Shown: positions 14,877 through 21,324 of the stretch, one piece after another
How the letters are laid out: the number at the start of each line of letters is the position of its first letter
Numbering within the stretch: position 1 is the stretch's first letter
Source of the DNA: Acidimicrobiales bacterium
GTDB taxonomy: Bacteria > Actinomycetota > Acidimicrobiia > Acidimicrobiales > RAAP-2
Reading direction: 5' to 3'
Length of the DNA stretch: 21,324 nucleotides
Assembly (NCBI GenBank): GCA_017883105.1
Contig: JADGOF010000007.1
Location: forward strand, 1-21,324
Program-made: the position numbers and the translations under genes
The notes under the pieces: generated by a model
Databases searched by the model: none
Told to the model about the DNA's origin: nothing
The model's input: the letters and a program-made list of their open reading frames with translations, nothing else

Positions 14877-15628
14877 CCACAGTGCAGCCCGGTGGCGACT
14901 CGGACGAACCAGACGGTGTCTTCGTGAAGATCTGCGGGATCACCACCGAAGCCGATGCCCTGTTGGCGGTGGGCATGGGGGCCTCCGCCGTCGGCTTCAT
15001 CTTCGCTCCGTCACCCCGCCAGATGGCTCCGGCGGCCGTGGCCGACATCGTCAAGCGACTTCCCCATGAGACGGTCACGGTGGGCGTGTTCCGGGACGAA
15101 TCGCCGAGTCGGGTGGTCGAGATCGCCAATCAGATCGGGCTGCGGGCGGTGCAGCTCCACGGCATGGAGTCGATCGAGGACACACAGATGATCGCCAGAC
15201 GGGTGAACTGGACGATCAAGGCGTTTCCGGCTGGGCATCGAAACATCGATCGGTTCCCAGAGTACGGCGCACAGTTCCTGTTGATCGACGGGTCCAACCC
15301 CGGTTCCGGTGAACTGTTCGACTGGCGCCTGGCCGAAGGGGTGGTCGATCCGAATCGCCTGATCGTCTCCGGTGGGCTTCGACCGGAGAATGTGGGCGCG
15401 GCCATTGCCCATCTCCATCCGTGGGGTGTGGATGTGGCCAGCGGTGTGGAGTCGTCCCCCGGCGTGAAGGATCCGGCCAAACTGCACGACTTCATGGCCG
15501 CCGTCCATGCGGCGTCGACAGACCTCGCCCGGTCCAACGACTCATGGCCAGGTCCTGATCCCCGTTCGAGCGTCGACGGCCGGCCTCCGGGGGCGGCGCC
15601 TGATGTCTTCGATTGGCAGAACGACTGA
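14873..15628 (+). CDS. trpF: Phosphoribosylanthranilate isomerase
   Basis: TrpF rearranges PRA to CdRP, the substrate of TrpC. The catalytic cysteine is Cys21 in VKICGIT, and VGFIFAPSPRQM, VQLHGME, LLIDGSNPGSGELFDW, VSGGLRPENV and GVDVASGVESSPGVKD follow in the family order. DGSNPGSG replaces the more usual form with GGTG but keeps the catalytic Asp. The 251-residue length exceeds the usual 200-220 because of a Pro/Ser/Gly-rich C-terminal tail after FMAAVHAA. The start overlaps the trpC stop by four bases, and the stop shares a base with the trpB ATG. Most actinobacteria lack trpF and use the dual-function PriA, so its presence is informative. Confidence 0.95.
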   Translation: MTTVQPGGDSDEPDGVFVKICGITTEADALLAVGMGASAVGFIFAPSPRQMAPAAVADIVKRLPHETVTVGVFRDESPSRVVEIANQIGLRAVQLHGMESIEDTQMIARRVNWTIKAFPAGHRNIDRFPEYGAQFLLIDGSNPGSGELFDWRLAEGVVDPNRLIVSGGLRPENVGAAIAHLHPWGVDVASGVESSPGVKDPAKLHDFMAAVHAASTDLARSNDSWPGPDPRSSVDGRPPGAAPDVFDWQND

Positions 15629-16845
15629 TGACGGAGGGCGCAACGCCAGAGCATGGAGCAGCAGACGTGATCATGGGTGACCCCGGGCTCAGCGGCCGGT
15701 TCGGCCAGTTCGGCGGACGGTTCGTGCCCGAGTCGCTCGTTCCGGCGTGCATGGAGCTCGAGGAGGCCTTCCGGTCGGCGTGGGCAGATCCCGCCTTCCA
15801 CACGGAGCTCGACGACCTCCTCCACCACTACGGCGGAAGGCCGACCCCGGTCACCGAGTGCCCGCGTCTGTCGGCAGAGCTGGGGGTGAGGGTGCTGTTG
15901 AAACGGGAGGACCTGGCCCATACCGGTTCGCACAAGATCAACAACGTCGTGGGTCAGGCGCTGCTCGCCCGTCGCATGGGGAAGACCCGTCTCATCGCCG
16001 AGACGGGAGCGGGCCAACACGGCGTAGCCACCGCCACCGCGGCCGCCCTCTTCGGCATGGAGTGCGTGGTCTACATGGGCGAAGTGGACACCCAGCGTCA
16101 GGAGCTGAACGTGTTCCGCATGGAGTTGCTCGGAGCAGAGGTTCGACCGGTGTCGAGTGGAAGCCGTACCCTCAAAGATGCGGTCAACGAGGCGTTGCGT
16201 GAGTGGGTCGCTTCGGTGGGGAACACCCACTACTGCCTCGGATCGGTGATGGGTCCCCACCCCTACCCGTGGATGGTGCGGGAGTTCCAGCGGGTGATAG
16301 GGGAGGAGGCCCGAGCCCAGTGCCGGCAGCTCCTCGGCGGCTCTGATCCGGACGTGGTGGTGGCATGTGCCGGAGGAGGCTCCAATGCCGCCGGCATCTT
16401 CGCCGGCTTCGCCGATGCCACGACCTCGTCCCTGGTAGCTGTCGAAGCCGCCGGGGGAGCAGCCATGGCCACCGGAATCCCCGGTGTGCTTCACGGCATG
16501 CGGAGCGCGCTCATGCAGGACGAGGAGGGGCAGATCCTCGAGGCCACGTCCATCTCTGCGGGGCTCGACTATCCGGGCATCGGGCCGGAGCATGCCCATC
16601 TGGCCGAGGTCGGACGGGCCCGGTACGAGTCCGCCGCCGACGACGAGGTGCTCGAGGCCTTCCAGCGCCTGGCCCGCACCGAGGGCATCATCCCTGCCCT
16701 CGAGTCGGCCCATGCCGTCGCCTGGGTAATCGCCGCGGCCAAGCGCTCCGAAATGCCGAGCGGTTCGACCGTGCTGGTGAACCTGTCCGGACGGGGGGAC
16801 AAGGACGTCGCGCAGGTCCGGGACATCTTGCGGGCGCAACGATGA
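15628..16845 (+). CDS. trpB: Tryptophan synthase beta subunit
   Basis: TrpB joins indole with serine using pyridoxal phosphate. The Schiff-base lysine is Lys103 in HTGSHKINN, the indole-site glutamate is in ETGAGQHG (125-132), and the PLP phosphate loop is AGGGSNAAG. GRFGQFGGRFVPESLVPA at the N-terminus is the standard opening of a TrpB1-type enzyme. The product has 405 residues from ATG 15628. That start forms TGATG with the trpF stop, so it is preferred over TTG 15613, which would overlap trpF further. The 3' end overlaps trpA (ATGA). It should form the alpha2-beta2 complex with the adjacent TrpA. Confidence 0.96.
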   Translation: MTEGATPEHGAADVIMGDPGLSGRFGQFGGRFVPESLVPACMELEEAFRSAWADPAFHTELDDLLHHYGGRPTPVTECPRLSAELGVRVLLKREDLAHTGSHKINNVVGQALLARRMGKTRLIAETGAGQHGVATATAAALFGMECVVYMGEVDTQRQELNVFRMELLGAEVRPVSSGSRTLKDAVNEALREWVASVGNTHYCLGSVMGPHPYPWMVREFQRVIGEEARAQCRQLLGGSDPDVVVACAGGGSNAAGIFAGFADATTSSLVAVEAAGGAAMATGIPGVLHGMRSALMQDEEGQILEATSISAGLDYPGIGPEHAHLAEVGRARYESAADDEVLEAFQRLARTEGIIPALESAHAVAWVIAAAKRSEMPSGSTVLVNLSGRGDKDVAQVRDILRAQR

Positions 16846-17714
16846 CGGCCGGCCACCCTGCCCGTGGCGAAGGGGCAATCCACACCGGCGCTCCTAACAC
16901 CAACACCGCCAACACCGACAGGGCGAGGCGTGCACGGCCCGGAGCTCTGGAGTCCGCCTTGCGGGCGCGGCGCGATGCCGGGCACAAGCTGTTGGTGCCT
17001 TACCTGACCGGAGGCATGGACGATCAGTGGCTGATCACCTTGGAAGCGCTGGCCGGATCCGGCGCCGACGCCATCGAAGTGGGCATCCCTTTCTCCGATC
17101 CGATGATCGACGGCGCCACCATTCAAGAGGCGTCGTTGCGCTCCTTGGTCCGGGGCACGACTCCTGACGGCATCTTGGCCGACCTGAGCCGCATCGACGT
17201 CGGTGTGCCCATTGTCGTCATGACGTACTACAACCTCATCTACCGAGCCGGGCACGAACGGATCGCCGGGATGATGGCCGAGTCCCACGTCTCGGGCGCG
17301 ATCATCCCCGATCTGCCCCTCGAAGAACTCGAACCGTGGGCCAAGGCGGCCGACAGCGCGGGTGTGGCCACTGTCCTGCTGGTGGCCCCGTCCACGCCAA
17401 GTGAGCGGATCGCCGCCATCTGCGGACGATCCAGGGGATTCGTATACGCAGTGGGCCGTATGGGGGTGACCGGCGAACAGGCGGTCCTCTCTGCATCGGC
17501 CCGCCAGGTCGCCGAGCGGGTGACTGCAGTCACCGATATTCCGGTGTGCGTGGGGATCGGGGTGTCGACGCCCGAGCAGGCTGCGGCTGTCAGCGAAGTG
17601 GCGGACGGGGTGGTGGTCGGATCGGCCCTGGTCCGACGCCTATTGGAGGGTGAGGGGCCCGAGGGTGCCGCGGCGTTCGTATCCTCATTGCGCCGGGCCC
17701 TCGACGCCGGCTGA
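16842..17714 (+). CDS. trpA: Tryptophan synthase alpha subunit
   Basis: TrpA cleaves indole-3-glycerol phosphate to indole and glyceraldehyde 3-phosphate. The catalytic pair is Glu79 and Asp90 in EVGIPFSDPMIDG, spaced as Glu49 and Asp60 of the E. coli enzyme. VYAVGRMGVTG (usually SRAGVTG), VCVGIGVSTPEQ and GVVVGSALV complete the barrel. The first 35 or so residues are a low-complexity extension (NTNTANTDRARRARPG) before the normal start of the fold, giving 290 residues against about 265. The start overlaps the trpB stop (ATGA). The longer open frame upstream only shadows trpB. It is the last gene of the trpCFBA unit. Confidence 0.95.
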   Translation: MTAGHPARGEGAIHTGAPNTNTANTDRARRARPGALESALRARRDAGHKLLVPYLTGGMDDQWLITLEALAGSGADAIEVGIPFSDPMIDGATIQEASLRSLVRGTTPDGILADLSRIDVGVPIVVMTYYNLIYRAGHERIAGMMAESHVSGAIIPDLPLEELEPWAKAADSAGVATVLLVAPSTPSERIAAICGRSRGFVYAVGRMGVTGEQAVLSASARQVAERVTAVTDIPVCVGIGVSTPEQAAAVSEVADGVVVGSALVRRLLEGEGPEGAAAFVSSLRRALDAG

Positions 17715-17752
17715 GCAGATGGGAGCACGGAAGGACTGACACGACTCAGCCG
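17708..17752. terminator. Weak inverted repeat between convergent genes, possible terminator
   Basis: CGGCTGAG (17708-17715) and CTCAGCCG (17745-17752) are perfect 8-bp arms with a 29-base spacer, straddling the trpA stop and lying just before the end of the convergent kinase-like gene. There is no T run, so a classical intrinsic terminator is not shown. Confidence 0.2.
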
Positions 17753-17770
17753 ACCCTTCTGGTGGAACGC

Positions 17771-19537
17771 TCAGTACCGGTCAGGACGGATGAGCTTGTA
17801 GACGGCTCGGAAGAAGGACGTGCGGCTGCGGCTCTGGCTCCGATGCTCGAGGCGGTGCCGGATCAGCTCGCGTCGTTCCTGCAGGTCGCGAAAGGTGATG
17901 GTGTCGGTCTCTTCGGTGAATCCCATCGCCGCCCGATACCCATCCAGATCGATGGTGGTGGCGCTGACGTCGAAACCGACTTCCCTGGCGATGCGTTCGC
18001 CGTGCCGCTCGGTGAAGTAGGTGACGATGGCCAAGATCTCCCCAAGGATGTCTACATCCGGAGCCATCGAGGCCATGGCTCCGTTGAGGAACAGCATGTT
18101 CTTGACGAACAGCATCAGCTCCTTCGGGAGCTTGGCGCCGTACCCGAGGAGTGCCTTGGTCACTTCTCGTAGCTCGGCCACCATCTCGTCGGCAGTCAGG
18201 GTGGTGGGGTCGACCGCCGGGCGATCGAGGCCGAGGTCGCGGATCACCGCCTCGATGTCGGAGTCGGCCGGGAGGGCCCCCAGGTCCCGCAGGGCCTCCA
18301 CCTGTACAGTCAGATTGTTGGTGGTCGCACCCATTTCCAGGCGGAGAAAGGCCAGCCGTTTGCGCTCATCGAACCGGGCGGTGATGCCGAAATCGAGCAA
18401 GGCGACGGTTCCGTCGTTCTGGACCAGCAGATTGCCTCCGTGAAGATCTCCGTGGAAGACGCCGTAGAGGAGCGCGCCTTCGAGGAAGGCAATCAGGCTC
18501 GAACGCAGTACGACGGCGGTATCGATGCCGGCAGCGCGCATTCCCGCAGCGTTGCCCCAGGCGAATCCATGCAGGTGCTCCATGACCAGGATCCGCCGGG
18601 TCACCAGTTCGGGGTGCGGTCTCGGCACCACCACCGAGCGTTGCCCTGTTCCGACGAACACGGCGGCGATGTCCAGCATATTCTGGGCTTCGAGGCGGAA
18701 ATCGAGCTCCTCGACGATCGTTTCGGCGAACAGTTCCACCAACGCCGGCGGATTGGTCAGGGCCGTGATGGGGATGCGGCCCACCAGAAGCGGAGCGATC
18801 CACGACATCGAGGCGATATCCAACCGGACGAGGGACGCAACGCTGCGGCGCTGCACCTTGACCACCACCCGTTCGCCGGTACGGAGGGTGGCCGCATGCA
18901 CCTGCGCGATCGAGGCGGACGCGATGGGCGTCTGGTCGAAGGAGACGAACACTTCCCCGAGTGGCCGTCCCAGCTCTTCTTCGAGCGTCCGCCTCACCGT
19001 GGCGAACGATTCCGGTGGCACCCGGTCTCGTAGTAGCCGGAACTCCTCGACTAACTCCTCGGGGAAGATGCCCTCACCGGAGGAAATGATCTGTCCCAGC
19101 TTGATATAGGTCGGTCCGAGGCGCTCGAATGCCGGGCGCAGCCGCCGGGACAGCCCGGATCGCGACTGCGGAGTCCCGCGGTCGCGGATGCTCCAGCCGA
19201 GGAGAGCGGAGCCGAGCTGCACTCCCACCGCCATCACGCGTGCCACCGAGGGAAGGTGCTGGGGGGTGATCAACCGACGGGCCAGAGCGGCAGCTTCGGC
19301 CCGGAGTGCGTCGATGTCCCCATTGGTTTCGGTGGGGAAGCGCCAGGGCATGGCCTCGGGGTCGACGACCCAGGGTCCACGGGGCGTGAACGCGCCGATG
19401 GCCAGGTCGGGACTCGGGGACCCGAAAGGATGGGCAGCTTCCCCAACGGCCCCGGCGGCGGCTGCAGGAGCTGTTCGGTACATCGGCTCGGGTGCCTCGG
19501 ATGCTCGGTGGTCGGTCTGGGTCATTCGGTCAGCCAT
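17771..19537 (-). CDS. ABC1/AarF/UbiB-family atypical kinase-like protein
   Basis: The 588-residue product has the ABC1 family signatures in order: the KxGQ motif (KLGQIISSGEGIFPEEL from 146), the Ala-rich loop PIASASIAQVHAA (204-216) that replaces the P-loop, Lys227 in VVVKVQ, EELDFRLEAQN, the catalytic loop FHGDLHGGNLLV, and the metal motif LLDFGITAR. These proteins bind ATP and are tied to ubiquinone or lipid metabolism. The actual role in actinobacteria, which use menaquinone, is not settled. About 75 loose, Ala/Pro-rich residues precede the domain. There is no clear C-terminal membrane helix of the UbiB type. The ATG at 19537 has no ribosome site but lies close behind a -10-like element. 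The upstream neighbours are fatty-acid synthesis genes. Confidence 0.9.
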   Translation of the reverse strand: MADRMTQTDHRASEAPEPMYRTAPAAAAGAVGEAAHPFGSPSPDLAIGAFTPRGPWVVDPEAMPWRFPTETNGDIDALRAEAAALARRLITPQHLPSVARVMAVGVQLGSALLGWSIRDRGTPQSRSGLSRRLRPAFERLGPTYIKLGQIISSGEGIFPEELVEEFRLLRDRVPPESFATVRRTLEEELGRPLGEVFVSFDQTPIASASIAQVHAATLRTGERVVVKVQRRSVASLVRLDIASMSWIAPLLVGRIPITALTNPPALVELFAETIVEELDFRLEAQNMLDIAAVFVGTGQRSVVVPRPHPELVTRRILVMEHLHGFAWGNAAGMRAAGIDTAVVLRSSLIAFLEGALLYGVFHGDLHGGNLLVQNDGTVALLDFGITARFDERKRLAFLRLEMGATTNNLTVQVEALRDLGALPADSDIEAVIRDLGLDRPAVDPTTLTADEMVAELREVTKALLGYGAKLPKELMLFVKNMLFLNGAMASMAPDVDILGEILAIVTYFTERHGERIAREVGFDVSATTIDLDGYRAAMGFTEETDTITFRDLQERRELIRHRLEHRSQSRSRTSFFRAVYKLIRPDRY

Positions 19538-19546
19538 CGGATCTCA

Positions 19547-19575
19547 ACGGTAGGGCAAACGCCGCCAGGGTCGAC
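19547..19575 (-). promoter_or_regulatory. Putative near-leaderless promoter of the ABC1/UbiB-like gene
   Basis: On the minus strand GTCGAC (19575-19570) and TACCGT (19552-19547) are 17 bases apart, resembling -35 and -10 boxes. Transcription would begin about two bases before ATG 19537, so the mRNA would have almost no leader, in keeping with the missing Shine-Dalgarno sequence. Confidence 0.4.
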
Positions 19576-19617
19576 CGCACCTCCGGGGTGGGACGGGGGC
19601 AGGGAGGAAGGCGGTGC

Positions 19618-20814
19618 TCAGGAGGGAGCGATCACCAGGCACCCGTTGTGCCCACCGAAACCAAAGGAGTTGGACAGCACGGGAGCCGGATCCCACGGTC
19701 GGGCCGTACCGGCCACCACGTCGAGCTGGATATCGGGGTCAGGCTCCTCGTAACCGGAGGTCGGCGGGATCAATCCGTGCTGGATGCTCATGACCACCGC
19801 GACCGCCTCGATGGCGCCGCTGGCCCCGAGTCCGTGGCCGGTGATCCCCTTGGTCGACGTCACCGGGGGGGATTCCGACCCGAATACCTTGGTGATGGCA
19901 TCGGATTCGGCCTGGTCATTGAGGGGTGTCGACGTCCCGTGGGCGTTGATGTGGCCGATCTGGTCGCTGGTCACACCCGCATCCTCCATGGCAAGGGTCA
20001 TGCAGGCGGCGGCCCCGGAGCCTCCCGGGATCGGTGCCGTGATGTGGTGGGCATCGGCGGTGCTGGCCGATCCGGCCAACTCACCGTAGATGCGGGCCCC
20101 TCGGGCCACGGCATGGTCCCACGCCTCGAGCACGAGCGCTCCACCGCCTTCGGTGATGACAAATCCGTCCCGCCGGATATCGAAGGGTCGCGAGTTGCCC
20201 GAAGTGGAAAGGGCGGTCATGTTGGAGAATGCGGCGATGCCCACTCCGGTCATTCCCGCTTCGGCTGCTCCGCCGATCGCCACGTCATAGCGACCGGAGG
20301 CCACCATGCGGGCGGCGTGGCCGATGCTGTGGGCGCCTGCTGCACAGGCCGTGGTGATCGTCTCGGAAGGACCGTGCCATCCCAGCCGGATGGACACGGC
20401 GGCGGCCCCGGCATTGGACATCATCATCGGGACCAGTCGGGGTGACACTCGCCGGGCGCCCTTTTCCCCGAAGACAAGAATCTGGTTCTCCAGCGTCTGG
20501 AGCCCTCCGACTCCGGTTCCCATGACCACTGCCGATCGGCCCGGATCCGCGGCTAGGCCGCCGGCATCCTCGAGGGCCATCTCGGCGACCGCCACGCTGA
20601 ACTGGGCGAATCGGTCCACCTGACGGGCCTCTTTGGTGGTGAACCAGCGCTCGGGGTCGAAGTCAGGCACACGCCGTTCTCCGACCGGTGGGGGACCGTT
20701 CAGGCCGTCCCACAGGGCTTCGGTTCCGACGCCACAACACGAGACGACCCCGATGCCGGTGATGGCGACACGCCGCCCGGCGATCGGGCCATCTGGACCG
20801 ACACCCAGTTGCAT
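19618..20814 (-). CDS. fabF: Beta-ketoacyl-ACP synthase II
   Basis: FabF condenses malonyl-ACP with acyl-ACP in type II fatty-acid elongation. The nucleophile is Cys157 in TTACAAGAHSIG. The two histidines are in NAHGTSTPLND and in KGITGHGLGASG, and NSFGFGGHNG is the C-terminal glycine-rich motif. Together these give the Cys-His-His triad of KAS I/II enzymes. The product has 398 residues, slightly shorter than the usual 410-415. VAITGIGVVS marks the start of the fold after a 15-residue lead. The ATG at 20814 shares one base with the acpP stop (TGATG), so ACP and synthase are translationally coupled. The closest known use of this architecture is general fatty-acid (or mycolate-like KasA/KasB) synthesis. 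Confidence 0.95.
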   Translation of the reverse strand: MQLGVGPDGPIAGRRVAITGIGVVSCCGVGTEALWDGLNGPPPVGERRVPDFDPERWFTTKEARQVDRFAQFSVAVAEMALEDAGGLAADPGRSAVVMGTGVGGLQTLENQILVFGEKGARRVSPRLVPMMMSNAGAAAVSIRLGWHGPSETITTACAAGAHSIGHAARMVASGRYDVAIGGAAEAGMTGVGIAAFSNMTALSTSGNSRPFDIRRDGFVITEGGGALVLEAWDHAVARGARIYGELAGSASTADAHHITAPIPGGSGAAACMTLAMEDAGVTSDQIGHINAHGTSTPLNDQAESDAITKVFGSESPPVTSTKGITGHGLGASGAIEAVAVVMSIQHGLIPPTSGYEEPDPDIQLDVVAGTARPWDPAPVLSNSFGFGGHNGCLVIAPS

Positions 20815-21053
20815 CAGATCTTGGCGGCGATCAGATCGAAGGCCTGGCCGATGGTCTCGATGCCCTCGAGCTCGGTCTCGTCCACCGAGACGTCAAAGGA
20901 CTCTTCCAGGGCCATGACCAGTTCCACCAGATCGAGGCTGTCGGCATCGAGGTCCTCGGCGAATCGTGCTTCCTTGGTCACCTTGTCGGCAGGCACTTGG
21001 AGAACCTCAACCGCACACTCTTTGAACTTCTCGAAGGCCTCGTCGTTACTCAC
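20814..21053 (-). CDS. acpP: Acyl carrier protein
   Basis: A 79-residue acidic protein with the phosphopantetheine attachment serine at Ser39 in DLDADSLDLVEL, and the helix III/IV region FDVSVDETELEGIETIGQA. It carries growing acyl chains for FabF and FabG. The GTG at 21053 is the start. AAAGGAG lies before it, and the nearby ATG at 21057 is in another frame and hits a stop at once. It sits between fabG and fabF, the standard order in type II fatty-acid clusters. Confidence 0.96.
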   Translation of the reverse strand: MSNDEAFEKFKECAVEVLQVPADKVTKEARFAEDLDADSLDLVELVMALEESFDVSVDETELEGIETIGQAFDLIAAKI

Positions 21054-21114
21054 TCATCTGCTCCTTTGTCGTGGTTGCACTGGTTGATGAAGCTCCACCT
21101 GTCACCTTGCTGCG

Positions 21115-21324
21115 CTACAGGCCCATAGCCAGTCCGCCGTCGACCGGCAGCACTGCCCCGGTGATGTAGCCGGCACCGCTGGAGGCGATGAATCCGACGG
21201 CTTCGGCAATCTCCGTGGGTTGGGCGACCCGACCCAGAGGAACCTGGGCCTGGAACTCGGCGATCTGGTCTTCTCCAAGTGCTGCGAGCATATTCGTTTC
21301 GACCAGGCCCGGGGCAATCACGTT
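21115..21324 (-). CDS. fabG: 3-oxoacyl-ACP reductase, C-terminal part (partial)
   Basis: The open frame runs off the window end and covers the last 69 residues of an SDR-type reductase. NVIAPGLVETNM is the segment after the active site. PLGRVAQPTEIAEAVGFIAS and YITGAVLPVDGGLAMGL are the usual FabG C-terminus. FabG reduces 3-oxoacyl-ACP with NADPH. The catalytic Tyr and Lys lie outside the window. The assignment as FabG rather than another SDR rests on these motifs and on acpP and fabF following it, 61 bases downstream, on the same strand. Confidence 0.88.
   Translation of the reverse strand, partial: NVIAPGLVETNMLAALGEDQIAEFQAQVPLGRVAQPTEIAEAVGFIASSGAGYITGAVLPVDGGLAMGL

Noticed and set aside
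15130..16878. 582-codon minus-strand open frame opposite trpF and trpB
   Set aside because: It is the longest antisense frame but mirrors trpB codons, with no domain motif and no ribosome site.
1..21324. CRISPR array, rRNA, tRNA or toxin-antitoxin pair
   Set aside because: Reading through the window I found no regularly spaced repeats, no tRNA- or rRNA-like sequence and no recognisable toxin-antitoxin genes.

Overview
The window is GC-rich DNA. Coding genes strongly prefer G or C at third codon positions, GTG starts are common, many genes overlap by 1-4 bases (ATGA, GTGA or TGATG), and some promoters appear leaderless. Together with a joined histidine/tryptophan locus this points to an actinobacterium. 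A separate trpF beside hisA fits a deep lineage such as Acidimicrobiia better than Streptomyces or Mycobacterium, but that placement is inference.

Layout. (1) 1-3010, plus strand: the end of hisC, then hisB, hisH, hisA and hisF, tightly packed. (2) 3070-6556, plus strand: a GroES-like gene with its own apparent leaderless promoter, then hisI, trpE coupled to hisI by a GTGA overlap, and a YgfZ-like folate-binding protein. (3) 6557-13969, an accessory block mostly on the minus strand: a small membrane protein preceded by a 12-codon ORF, a trypsin/HtrA-like membrane protease that looks frameshifted near its N-terminus, a plus-strand APH-like phosphotransferase, a minus-strand protein resembling CrtC/AttH or DUF7064/7065 proteins, a short-chain dehydrogenase, and a sensor kinase/response regulator pair. 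(4) 14046-17714, plus strand: trpC-trpF-trpB-trpA, each overlapping the next, behind a leaderless-type promoter with a dyad at its -35 region. (5) 17771-21324, minus strand: an ABC1/UbiB-family kinase-like protein, then fabF, acpP and the 3' end of fabG (transcription order fabG-acpP-fabF, then the kinase gene).

How the genes work together. HisH-HisF form the glutamine-dependent synthase that makes IGP and AICAR. HisI and HisA act just before it, HisB and HisC after it. TrpE starts the tryptophan branch, and TrpC, TrpF and TrpAB finish it. TrpD and TrpG are not in the window. FabG, AcpP and FabF belong to type II fatty-acid synthesis.

Most of the window is ordinary core metabolism, and I do not see a clear new multi-gene system. 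The items most worth checking are a perfect 16-bp inverted repeat inside a low-complexity insertion in hisA, the apparent frameshift in the protease gene, the 12-codon ORF in front of the small membrane gene, the coexistence of HisA with TrpF, and the trpC promoter dyad.
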